Part shown: piece by piece, positions 9,082 through 16,583 of the stretch
How the letters are laid out: every line of letters starts with the position of its first letter
Position numbering within the stretch: position 1 is the first letter of the stretch
Assembly: GCF_000712075.1 (NCBI RefSeq)
Contig: NZ_JONW01000007.1
Coordinates: 186,001 to 250,000, forward strand
Direction of reading: 5' to 3'
Source of the DNA: Caulobacter sp. UNC358MFTsu5.1
GTDB lineage: Bacteria; Pseudomonadota; Alphaproteobacteria; Caulobacterales; Caulobacteraceae
DNA length: 64,000 nt
The notes under the pieces: generated by a model
Told to the model about the DNA's origin: nothing
What the model saw: the letters and a program-made list of their open reading frames with translations, nothing else
The model's database searches: none
Made by a program: the position numbers and the translations under genes

Positions 9082-10770
9082 ATGTTCGACGTCGCCGGAT
9101 CCTGGACGGGGTTCGTCCCGATCGGCCGCTGGCTTCCGGCCTATCGCCGCAGCTGGCTCTCCGCGGACATCCTGGCGGGGCTAGCGCTGTGGGCGGTCAT
9201 GGTCCCCGAGGGCATGGCCTATGCCGGGATCGTCGGCGTGCCGGCGATCATGGGTCTCTACACCCTAACCCCGCCCCTGATCGCCTACGCCCTGTTCGGG
9301 ACCTCGCGTACGCTGGTGGTCGGTCCGGACACCGCCACAGGCGTGATCTCGGCCCTGACGGTGGGGGCGCTGGCGGCGCGGGGCTCGGCGGACTTCGGGG
9401 CCCTGACCGGCACGCTGGCCGTGCTGATCGGCGTGTTCTTCCTGCTGTTCGGCCTCCTGCGGCAGGGATGGATCGCCGCCTTCATCGCCACGCCGGTGAT
9501 GCGCGGTTTCATCGAGGGGCTGATCTGCGTCACCATCCTCGGCCAGGTCGCGCCGCTGCTGGGCCTGCACGGCGTTCAGGGCGACGTCTTCGAGAAGCTG
9601 CGGTTCATCGCGCGGAGCCTGGACCAGGTCGCGCCCGCGGCGGCCCTGACCGGCCTCCTGAGCCTGGCGGCGATGCTGGCGCTGCGCCGCCTTTCGCCCC
9701 GGCTGCCCGCCGCCCTGATCGTCGCCGTGGCCGGCGCGGCGCTGGTGGCGCTGCTGGGGGCGACGGCGGCGGGGGTCAGCGTGGTCGGGCCGCTGCCGTC
9801 GGGCCTGCCGCACCTGACCCCGCCGCGCGTGTCGCCGGACCTGCTGTTGGCCCTGACCCCCGGGGCGCTGTCCATCGTGCTGGTGGGCTACGCCGAGGCG
9901 CTGGGCGCCGCCCGGGCCGACGCGGACGGCGACGACGTCGATCCGAACCAGGAGCTGATCGCCCACGGCTTCGCCAACCTCCTGAGCGGCGTCCTCGGCG
10001 GCTTCCTGGCGGTCGGCAGCCTGTCCAAGACCTCGGTCGCCATCGGCGCCGGCGCCCGGACCCAGGTCGCCAACCTGGTCGCGGCCTTGCTGTGCTTCCT
10101 GACCCTGATCTTCCTGACGCCCCTGTTCCACGGACTGCCGCACCCGACCCTGGCCGCGATCGTCATCGCCGCCATGCTCCACTTGTCCAAGCCCGCCTAC
10201 CTGCGCCGGCTGGCGGTCGAGGCGCCCGGGGAATTCGCCATGATGGTCGTGGTGATCGCCGGCGAGCTGGTCCTGGGCGTGATGCAGGGGATCGCTCTTG
10301 GCGTGCTGCTCTCGCTCCTGATGCTGATCTACAAGGCCAGCCATCCGAAGAGCGCGGTGCTGGGCAAGCTGCCCAAGGAGCAGGCCTATCGCGACATCCG
10401 CCTGCACCCCGACGCCCGGACCTTCCCGGGGCTGCTGATCTTCAATCCGGGCGGGGACCTGTTCTTCGCCAGCGCCGGCCATTTCGAGCGCGAGCTGAAG
10501 GCGGCCGTGGCCAAGGCGTCGCCGCCGATAGGACACGTGCTGATCGACGCCAGCGCGATCAGCCTGGTCGACACCAGCGCGTGCGACGTCCTCCTACGCG
10601 TGATCCGTGGCCTGAAGGACGACGGCGTCTTGGTCGCCTTCGCCCGCGTGCGCGACCCGATCAAGGACCGGCTGCAGCGCGCCGGGATCGTCGACGCCGT
10701 GGGCGAGGGGGCGTTCTATGATCGCCTGACCGACGGCGTGACCGCCGCCCTGGGCCATCGGGTCGCCTGA
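9082..10770 (+). CDS. SulP/SLC26 family anion permease with STAS domain
   Basis: This 562-residue integral membrane protein begins after a GGCGAGGAGGAG ribosome site. It has the SulP N-terminal signature (LAGLALWAVMVPEGMAYAGI), a conserved VVGPDTATGV segment, a GSLSKTSV motif and roughly 10-12 hydrophobic segments up to about residue 425. A C-terminal STAS domain follows (about residues 435-555, with IDASAISLVDTSACDVL around the usual regulatory position). Members import sulphate, bicarbonate or dicarboxylates coupled to H+ or Na+; the substrate cannot be told here. No link to the xylan genes is evident beyond position, and no regulon operator lies upstream. Confidence 0.9.
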   Translation: MFDVAGSWTGFVPIGRWLPAYRRSWLSADILAGLALWAVMVPEGMAYAGIVGVPAIMGLYTLTPPLIAYALFGTSRTLVVGPDTATGVISALTVGALAARGSADFGALTGTLAVLIGVFFLLFGLLRQGWIAAFIATPVMRGFIEGLICVTILGQVAPLLGLHGVQGDVFEKLRFIARSLDQVAPAAALTGLLSLAAMLALRRLSPRLPAALIVAVAGAALVALLGATAAGVSVVGPLPSGLPHLTPPRVSPDLLLALTPGALSIVLVGYAEALGAARADADGDDVDPNQELIAHGFANLLSGVLGGFLAVGSLSKTSVAIGAGARTQVANLVAALLCFLTLIFLTPLFHGLPHPTLAAIVIAAMLHLSKPAYLRRLAVEAPGEFAMMVVVIAGELVLGVMQGIALGVLLSLLMLIYKASHPKSAVLGKLPKEQAYRDIRLHPDARTFPGLLIFNPGGDLFFASAGHFERELKAAVAKASPPIGHVLIDASAISLVDTSACDVLLRVIRGLKDDGVLVAFARVRDPIKDRLQRAGIVDAVGEGAFYDRLTDGVTAALGHRVA

Positions 10771-10775
10771 AGGCG

Positions 10776-11255
10776 CTAGAGGCAGGCGTCCCGGACGATG
10801 GTCGCATCGAAGGTGTCGGGCTCGGGGGCGGTCCAGGCGGCCTCGGTGAAGCCCAGGGCCTGGGCCTGGCCCTCCAGGTTGTTGTCGGCGTGGCGATAGG
10901 CCTTCAGCCTGCGGAAGACCTGCCGGGCGCAGTCGACCTCCTCGACCAGCTTTTCCGAGCGGTAGGGCGCCAGGGCGACGCCGTCTGCGGCGTCGGTCTG
11001 GACGGCCTGGTACTCGTGGCGGATCCAGACCTCCTGGTAGGGCGACCCGGGCGGATTGGCGGCGGTTTTGGCGAAGACCAGGATCGAGCGGTCCTGGACG
11101 CCGCCGATGAACGGCCAGTCGCGCGGCTGGACCTTCTCGGCCCACAGCGGGATGGGACGGGTCGCCTGCTTCTCGGGCGAGACGGTCACCGGCGCGACGG
11201 CCGTGGGGGCCTCCTGGAGGGGAGCCGTCTGCAGCATCAGGATCAGATCGAGCAT
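10776..11255 (-). CDS. Small exported protein resembling surface-adhesin E-like proteins
   Basis: The 159-residue protein begins after a GGGAGG ribosome site. A hydrophobic start (MLDLILMLQTAP) may be a short signal. The central part, WPFIGGVQDRSILVFAKT, then EVWIRHEYQ, APYRSEKLVEEVDCARQ and a late RDAC, follows the 'tryptophan - yes/no strand - vW.k.eY - idC' pattern seen in small proteins annotated as surface-adhesin E-like. The two Cys, one near the middle and one at the C-terminus, would suit a disulfide. The function is unknown and the family call is tentative. It is convergent with the SulP gene, with only 5 bp between them. Confidence 0.65.
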   Translation of the reverse strand: MLDLILMLQTAPLQEAPTAVAPVTVSPEKQATRPIPLWAEKVQPRDWPFIGGVQDRSILVFAKTAANPPGSPYQEVWIRHEYQAVQTDAADGVALAPYRSEKLVEEVDCARQVFRRLKAYRHADNNLEGQAQALGFTEAAWTAPEPDTFDATIVRDACL

Positions 11256-11279
11256 GACCGCCTCCCGGGGATAGCGCTG

Positions 11280-12032
11280 TCAGATGGCGACGCGCTTGGC
11301 GATGGCGCTGCGCCGGGCGCCGGTCTCCTGCTTGGCCCGTTCGACGGCTTCCGTCTCGGTGGCGTGCAGCAGGTGGTCGATGACGCGTTCCAGGTGGTCG
11401 CGCATGGCCTGGCGGGCGGCGGCCGGGTCGCGGGCCTTCAGGGCCTCGAACACCCGGCGGTGTTCGACGATGCGCGGCTCCAGCCCCATGCCGCGGGCGC
11501 GGGTCAGGATGTTGCGGGCCAGGGGCGAGCGGTTGCGCCAGTCCCACAGGTTCTCGATCGTGGCGATGATCGCGCCGTTCCCGGAGGCGCGGGCGATGAC
11601 CATGTGGAACTCGCGGTCGGCGTCCTCGCCGAGGATCTCCTCCTCGCGGGCCATGCGCTCCATCAGCGCCTCGAGTTCCTGGATCTGGTCGTCGGTGATG
11701 GCGGTGGCGGCCAGGGCGGCGGCCTCGCCCTCGAACAGGCGGCGGGCCTCGATCAGCTCGAACGCCCCGATCTCGAAGGCCGGCTCGGCGCTGGCCGGAG
11801 TGACCGGGCGCACGTCGCCGGTGACATAGATGCCCAGGCCGTGGCGGGCCTCGATCATGCCCAGCATTTCCAGGGCGATCATGGCTTCGCGCAGGGTGGG
11901 GCGGCTGACGCCGAACTGTTCGGCCAGCTCGCGTTCCGTGGGCAGGCGGTCGCCAAGCTTGTACTGGCCGCCCTCGATGGCCTCGGCGATCGAGTCGGCG
12001 ATGCGGCGGTAGAGCTTGACGTTCTCGGCCAT
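11280..12032 (-). CDS. GntR family (FadR/FCD subfamily) transcriptional regulator, UxuR-like
   Basis: This 250-residue protein has an N-terminal winged helix (residues about 5-72: YRRIADSIAEAIEGGQYKLG, LPTERELAEQFGVSRPTLREA). An FCD ligand domain (about 90-225) keeps the metal-binding set: Asp/His in DREFHMVIA, His in IVEHRRVF and His in MRDHLERV. FCD-GntR repressors next to mannonate dehydratase genes usually sense glucuronate or fructuronate (ExuR/UxuR type) and are released by the sugar acid. It is encoded 152 bp downstream of manD on the same strand. TGGTCNGACCA dyads at four promoters of the locus are its probable targets. The gap 12033-12184 holds no gene and no clear operator. Confidence 0.88.
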   Translation of the reverse strand: MAENVKLYRRIADSIAEAIEGGQYKLGDRLPTERELAEQFGVSRPTLREAMIALEMLGMIEARHGLGIYVTGDVRPVTPASAEPAFEIGAFELIEARRLFEGEAAALAATAITDDQIQELEALMERMAREEEILGEDADREFHMVIARASGNGAIIATIENLWDWRNRSPLARNILTRARGMGLEPRIVEHRRVFEALKARDPAAARQAMRDHLERVIDHLLHATETEAVERAKQETGARRSAIAKRVAI

Positions 12033-12184
12033 GTGTCTTCGTCAGTTTCTCGGCGGCGGACCCGAGGGCCCCTCAGACTCGCGATAGCATAACCGACCTG
12101 ACCCGCGCGGGCTATTTTTGACACCGGTCTCCAAAGTCCGACTTTCGTCCTAAGGCCTTGGCGAAAAACGATGTCGGGACAGCC

Positions 12185-13396
12185 TCACCAGTCGTGCATG
12201 GAGCCGTCCTCGCGACGGGCGATGGGCAGGTAGGCGCGCTTGTAGGGGTGCTTGGCCGCTTCGGCTTCGTCGATGTCGACGCCCAGGCCGATCGCCTCGC
12301 CGGGATGCAGCATGCCGTCGGCGAAGCTGTAGGCGTGCGGGAACACCGCGTCGGTCGCCTCGGTGTGGCGCATGTATTCCTGGATGCCGAAATTGGGGAT
12401 CGACAGGTCGAAGTGCAGGGCCGCGGCCATGCAGACCGGCGACAGGTCGGTGGCCCCGTGGCAGCCGGTGCGCACGTGGTGCAGGTCGGCGAAGCTGGCG
12501 ATCTTGCGCAGGTGGGTGATGCCCCCCGCATGGACCACCGTGGCGCGGATATAGTCGATCAGCTGTTCCTCGATCAGCTGCTTGCAGTCCCAGATCGAGT
12601 TGAAGATTTCGCCCACCGCCAGCGGGGTGGTGGTGTGCTGGCGGATCAGGCGGAAGCTGGCCTGGTTTTCGGCGGGGACGGCGTCCTCCATCCAGAACGG
12701 CCGGTAGGGCTCCAGGTCCTTGCCCAGGCGCCCGGCCTCGATCGGCGTCAGGCGGTGGTGGACGTCGTGCAGCAGGTGCAGGTCCCAGCCCAGCTTGTCG
12801 CGGGCCGCCTCGAACAGGGCGGGGGCGCTGCGCAGGTACTTCTCGGTCGACCACAGGCTTTCGGTCGGCAGGTCGCCGTCGGCCGGCTCGTAGAAGAACT
12901 TGTCCTTGGAGACGCCGTAGACGCCCTTCAGACCGGGCACGCCCGACTGCAGGCGGATGGCCTTGTAGCCCTTCTCGGCATAGGCCTGGGCGTTCTCGAG
13001 GGTCTCCTCGATCGTCGCGCCGTTGGCGTGGCCGTAGACCATCACGCCGGTGCGGCAGGCGCCGCCCAGCAGCTGGTACAGGGGCAGGCCGGCGATCTTG
13101 GCCTTGATGTCCCACAGGGCCATGTCGACCGCCGCGATGGCGGCCATGGTCACCGGGCCGCGACGCCAGTAGGCGCCCTTGTAGAGGTACTGCCAGATGT
13201 CCTCGATCTGATGGGCGTCGCGCCCGATCAGGCAGGGAATCACGTGATCGGCCAGATAGCTGGCCACGGCCAGTTCGCGGCCGTTCAGCGTGGCGTCGCC
13301 GACGCCGTGCACGCCGTCGCTGGTCTCGATCTTCAGGGTGACGAAATTGCGCCCCGGACAGGTGACGATGACGCGAGCGGCGGTGATCTTCGGCAT
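12185..13396 (-). CDS. manD: D-mannonate dehydratase, enolase superfamily (ManD)
   Basis: The protein is 403 residues from [11 protein letters not shown]; this matches the normal ManD length, so the ATG at 13396 is preferred over one at 13435. It belongs to the mandelate racemase/enolase superfamily: N-terminal capping domain ([17 protein letters not shown]), then the barrel with [11 protein letters not shown] (metal Asp and catalytic His region), Glu in [10 protein letters not shown], Glu in [12 protein letters not shown], and [12 protein letters not shown]. The long loop [19 protein letters not shown] is typical of ManD. It converts D-mannonate to 2-keto-3-deoxygluconate in the glucuronate branch, the fate of MeGlcA/GlcA released by GH67 and GH115. 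It is divergent from GH67 across a region with three operators. The isomerase and reductase of the pathway are not in the window. Confidence 0.92.
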   Translation of the reverse strand: MPKITAARVIVTCPGRNFVTLKIETSDGVHGVGDATLNGRELAVASYLADHVIPCLIGRDAHQIEDIWQYLYKGAYWRRGPVTMAAIAAVDMALWDIKAKIAGLPLYQLLGGACRTGVMVYGHANGATIEETLENAQAYAEKGYKAIRLQSGVPGLKGVYGVSKDKFFYEPADGDLPTESLWSTEKYLRSAPALFEAARDKLGWDLHLLHDVHHRLTPIEAGRLGKDLEPYRPFWMEDAVPAENQASFRLIRQHTTTPLAVGEIFNSIWDCKQLIEEQLIDYIRATVVHAGGITHLRKIASFADLHHVRTGCHGATDLSPVCMAAALHFDLSIPNFGIQEYMRHTEATDAVFPHAYSFADGMLHPGEAIGLGVDIDEAEAAKHPYKRAYLPIARREDGSMHDW

Positions 13397-13443
13397 GGGA
13401 CGCTTTCGTTGACCCGACGTTGACGCAATTGGCAAAAGTCGGA

Positions 13444-13457
13444 TGGTAGCGGTATCG
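13444..13457. promoter_or_regulatory. LacI-type operator (site L2) in the manD-GH67 intergenic region
   Basis: TGGTAGCGGTATCG matches the TGGTANCGGTNNCA consensus at all positions but the last. It lies 48 bp upstream of the manD start codon, where a repressor would block that promoter. Confidence 0.6.
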
Positions 13458-13489
13458 GTCTAAATCAGACGGGGCAGTTGTCAACCTAT

Positions 13490-13500
13490 TGGTCTGACCA
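13490..13500. promoter_or_regulatory. GntR/FCD-type operator (site G2), perfect dyad
   Basis: TGGTCTGACCA is a perfect 11-bp palindrome around a central base, the best example of the GntR-type site in the window. It sits between the two LacI-type sites in the manD-GH67 divergent region, in position to control both genes. Confidence 0.6.
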
Positions 13501-13530
13501 CTGGCGTCATGGTGTCTCGACCTTTGCTAA

Positions 13531-13544
13531 AGGTAGCGGTATCA
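13531..13544. promoter_or_regulatory. LacI-type operator (site L3) upstream of GH67
   Basis: AGGTAGCGGTATCA fits the TGGTANCGGTNNCA consensus except at the first base. It is 61 bp upstream of the GH67 start codon and 87 bp from site L2, about eight helical turns, which would allow looping between the two. Confidence 0.6.
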
Positions 13545-13604
13545 CAAGATCAAGACCGTCGCGCCCCCTCGCGTCGCACGGCATGCTGTCGTCAGGGAGA
13601 AAAC

Positions 13605-15737
13605 ATGCGTCTTGTGTCTTTCGTACGGGGGCTCTGCCTGGCGGCCGGCCTGTTTTCGGCGTCGCTGGCGGCTTCGGCGGCCCGCGCCGAGGACGGCTAT
13701 GACCTGTGGCTGCGCTACCGGCCGCTGCCGGCGGCCCAGCGGCCCGCGGCCCGCCTGATCGCGCCCAGCGCCGACACGCCCACCCTGAAGGTCGCGCGCG
13801 CCGAGCTGCAGCGCGGGCTGGACGGCCTGGTGGGCGGCGCCCCGGCCTCGGACGCGCCCTCGATCCTGATCGGCACCCCCGCCGGCTCGCCCGCCGTGGC
13901 GGCCCTGAACCTGCCGCTGAAGGGCGCGGGCGACGAGGGCTACCTGATCCGTACGGTCGGGAAGACCACCGTGATCGCCGCCAACAGCGACGTCGGTGTG
14001 CTGTACGGCGTCTTCGCCTATCTGCGCCTAGTCCAGACGGGCCAGGGCGTCGACACGCTGGACGTCCTGTCGGCCCCCAAGGTCAATCATCGCCTGCTGA
14101 ACCACTGGGACAACCTGGACAGCCATGTGGAGCGCGGCTACGCCGGCGCCTCGCTGTGGGACTGGTGGAAGCTGCCCGACTACAAGGATCCGCGCTACGT
14201 CGACTACGCCCGCGCCAACGCCTCGATCGGGATCAACGGCACGGTGCTGAACAACGTCAACGCCAAGGCTGACAGCCTGACCGCGCCGTATATCGCCAAG
14301 GCCGCGGCCCTGGCCGACGTGTTCCGGCCGTACGGCATTAAGGTCTATCTGTCGGCCCGGTTCTCGGCCCCGATCGAGATCGGCGGCCTGAAGACCGCCG
14401 ACCCGCTGGATCCGGCCGTGCGCGCCTTCTGGAAGGCCAAGGCCGACGAGATCTACAAGGTCATCCCCGACTTCGGCGGTTTCCTGGTGAAGGCCAATTC
14501 CGAAGGTCAGCCCGGTCCGCAGGACTACGGCCGCACCCACGTCGACGGGGCCAACATGCTGGCCGACGCCGTTGGGCCGCACGGCGGGATCGTGATGTGG
14601 CGGGCCTTCGTCTATTCGCACGAGCAGCCCGATGACCGCGCCAAGCAGGGCTACAGCGAGTTCAAGCCGTTCGACGGCCAGTTCCGCGACAACGTCATCG
14701 TCCAGGTGAAGAACGGGGCGATCGACTTCCAGCCGCGCGAGCCGTTCCACCCGCTGTTCGGCGCCATGCCCAAGACCAACCTGGGCATGGAGTTTCAGAT
14801 CACCAAGGAATACCTCGGCTTCGCCACCCACCTGGTCTATCTGGGCCCGCTGTTCGAGGAGACCCTGAAGTCGGACACCTATGCCGAGGGCAAGGGTTCG
14901 ACCGTGGCCAGGGTGGTCGACGGGACGCTGGACAGCCGCCCCCTGACCCTGATGGCCGGGGTCTCCAACATCGGCCGCGACCGCAACTGGACGGGCTCGC
15001 AGTTCGACCAGGCCAACTGGTACGTCTTCGGCCGTCTGGCCTGGGATCCGGAGGCCTCGACCCAGGACATCGCCGCCGACTGGGCGAAGATGACCTTCTC
15101 GACCGACCCGCGCTTCGTCGCTCCGACCGTGGCGATGATGATGGGCTCGCGCGAGGCGGCCGTGGACTACATGACCCCGCTGGGCCTGCACCACCAGATG
15201 GGCCGCAGCCACCACTACGGGCCCGGCCCCTGGGTGACGGGCGGCCCGCGCGCCGACTGGACCAGCGTCTACTACGCCAAGGCCGGCAAGGACGGCATCG
15301 GCTTCGACCGCACCGCCACGGGCAGCAACGCCACGGCCCAGTACGCGCCCGTCGTCGCCAAGCGCTTCTCGGACCTGAAGGCGATCGACGAGAAGGACCT
15401 GCTGTGGTTCCACCACCTGCCGTGGACCTACAAGCTCAAGTCGGGCCAGACCCTGTGGGACGGCCTGGTCACCCACTACTCGCACGGCGTGGCCACGGTG
15501 GACGGCATGGGCAAGACCTGGGCGACCCTCTCGCCCTATGTCGATCCCGAACGGCACGCCCAGGTCGCCGACTTCCTGGCCATCCAGCGCAACGAGGCCC
15601 AGTGGTGGCGCGACGCCTCGATCGCCTATTTCCAGACCTTCTCGGGCCTGCCCCTGCCGGCCGGCGAAGCGCCCCCGGCCCGTTCGCTGGACTACTACGA
15701 GGGCCTGAACTTCCCGTACGCGCCGGGTGGCGGCTGA
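13605..15737 (+). CDS. aguA: GH67 family alpha-glucuronidase
   Basis: This 710-residue protein starts at 13605 after a CAGGGAGA ribosome site; a signal peptide (MRLVSFVRGLCLAAGLFSAS, then Ala-Arg-Ala) begins there, so the in-frame upstream start at 13509 is not used. GH67 features are in order: an N-terminal alpha/beta domain (YDLWLRYRPLP), the start of the barrel (HRLLNHWDNLDSHVERGYAG), the catalytic Glu region (FLVKANSEGQPGPQDYGRTH), FQITKEYLGFATHLVYLG, and the C-terminal helical domain with LLWFHHLPWTYKLKSGQTLW. The enzyme releases (4-O-methyl-)glucuronic acid from the non-reducing terminal xylose of aldouronic acids, feeding ManD. The signal peptide places it in the periplasm. Confidence 0.93.
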   Translation: MRLVSFVRGLCLAAGLFSASLAASAARAEDGYDLWLRYRPLPAAQRPAARLIAPSADTPTLKVARAELQRGLDGLVGGAPASDAPSILIGTPAGSPAVAALNLPLKGAGDEGYLIRTVGKTTVIAANSDVGVLYGVFAYLRLVQTGQGVDTLDVLSAPKVNHRLLNHWDNLDSHVERGYAGASLWDWWKLPDYKDPRYVDYARANASIGINGTVLNNVNAKADSLTAPYIAKAAALADVFRPYGIKVYLSARFSAPIEIGGLKTADPLDPAVRAFWKAKADEIYKVIPDFGGFLVKANSEGQPGPQDYGRTHVDGANMLADAVGPHGGIVMWRAFVYSHEQPDDRAKQGYSEFKPFDGQFRDNVIVQVKNGAIDFQPREPFHPLFGAMPKTNLGMEFQITKEYLGFATHLVYLGPLFEETLKSDTYAEGKGSTVARVVDGTLDSRPLTLMAGVSNIGRDRNWTGSQFDQANWYVFGRLAWDPEASTQDIAADWAKMTFSTDPRFVAPTVAMMMGSREAAVDYMTPLGLHHQMGRSHHYGPGPWVTGGPRADWTSVYYAKAGKDGIGFDRTATGSNATAQYAPVVAKRFSDLKAIDEKDLLWFHHLPWTYKLKSGQTLWDGLVTHYSHGVATVDGMGKTWATLSPYVDPERHAQVADFLAIQRNEAQWWRDASIAYFQTFSGLPLPAGEAPPARSLDYYEGLNFPYAPGGG

Positions 15738-15756
15738 GGCCCGATCCCGCGCGCCG

Positions 15757-16431
15757 TCAGACGAGCCGGCTTTCGTTCTGCTCGAAATAGCTGGGCTGCG
15801 ATGACCAGGTCACCGGGCACGCCGGGGTGGGGGGAATGGTCCCCATCACCGGCGGCTGGGGGAAGTACTGGGTGGTGACCTGAACGTTCTCGGCCGCCGC
15901 CTGGCCGAACAGCATCATGATCAGCTGCAGGGACTCGTCGAGCCCTGACGAGATGCCGCCGCCGGTCAGCCGGTTGCCCGACACCACGAAGCGCGGATTG
16001 CTGGTGTCGACGTCGATTTCGCAGAAGCTCTGCAGGCAGGCGATGAACGCCCAGTGCGTGGTGGCCCTGTAGCCGTCCAGCAGGCCCGCCTGGGCCAGCA
16101 GAAGCGCGCCCTCGCACACGGAGCACACCCAGGTCGCGTTCCGGGCCGTCTGGCGCAGATAGGCCAGGTAAGGCGAGTTCGGATCGCTCATGATCCGGCC
16201 CAGCACGTCCGGATCGCCGCCGGGCGTCCACAGGATGTCCAGCTCCGGGACCTCGTCGAAACTGGCCTGGGCCTCGAAGCGGACGCCGCTCAGGGCGGTC
16301 ACCGGCCCGCCATCCTCCGAGACGATAACCGTCTCCAGCGGCTGGTCCTTGCCGGCCCAATGGAACATCTCCAGCGGCCCCATGACGTCCAGCAGATCGA
16401 CGCCCTCGTAGACGGGTATGCCCAGCTTCAT
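15757..16431 (-). CDS. DJ-1/PfpI family protein (isonitrile hydratase/InhA-like)
   Basis: This 224-residue, probably cytoplasmic protein has the DJ-1/PfpI glutamine-amidotransferase-like fold: VYEGVDLLDVMGPLEMF at the start (acidic residue region), LWTPGGDPD, and the nucleophile elbow with Cys in VCSVCEGALLLAQAGLLDG, followed by TTHW. The pattern 'C-E-G-A-x-x-L-A-x-A-G-L-L-D-G-x-x-x-T-x-H-W' is typical of InhA-like or GATase1-like members. The reaction is unknown. It is convergent with GH67, and no operator of the sugar regulon is seen upstream, so it may be a bystander. Confidence 0.82.
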   Translation of the reverse strand: MKLGIPVYEGVDLLDVMGPLEMFHWAGKDQPLETVIVSEDGGPVTALSGVRFEAQASFDEVPELDILWTPGGDPDVLGRIMSDPNSPYLAYLRQTARNATWVCSVCEGALLLAQAGLLDGYRATTHWAFIACLQSFCEIDVDTSNPRFVVSGNRLTGGGISSGLDESLQLIMMLFGQAAAENVQVTTQYFPQPPVMGTIPPTPACPVTWSSQPSYFEQNESRLV

Positions 16432-16513
16432 CTCGTCCCTCCCGTGTCTTTACGACGTGGACAACCTTCGCGCGTTTTTCCTGGAACGGTCAACTCGCGG
16501 CGGCGCGGGACAT

Positions 16514-16542
16514 AAAAAAACGGCGTGTCCGAAGACACGCCG
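16514..16542 (-). terminator. Rho-independent terminator of the first TonB-dependent receptor gene
   Basis: CGGCGTGTC-CGAA-GACACGCCG (16521-16542) is a perfect 9-bp stem with a tetraloop. On the minus strand it is followed by a run of seven T (16514-16520). It lies 42 bp past the stop of the receptor gene 16584-19523. The rest of the 152-bp gap (16432-16583) is not otherwise notable. Confidence 0.85.
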
Positions 16543-16583
16543 CTGGGGAAACGCGAGGAAGGAAGGTGTCGCGTTTAAGGTTC

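Noticed and set aside
12095-12115. CCCGCGCGGG followed by CTATTTTT as a plus-strand terminator
   Set aside because: No plus-strand gene ends nearby; the genes on both sides are on the minus strand, and the palindrome is a simple GC run.
13457-13470. GGTCTAAATCAGAC next to site L2 as an extra GntR operator
   Set aside because: The arms GGTCT and CAGAC are imperfect and the spacing is wider than in the other sites, while the perfect dyad TGGTCTGACCA lies only 20 bp away.
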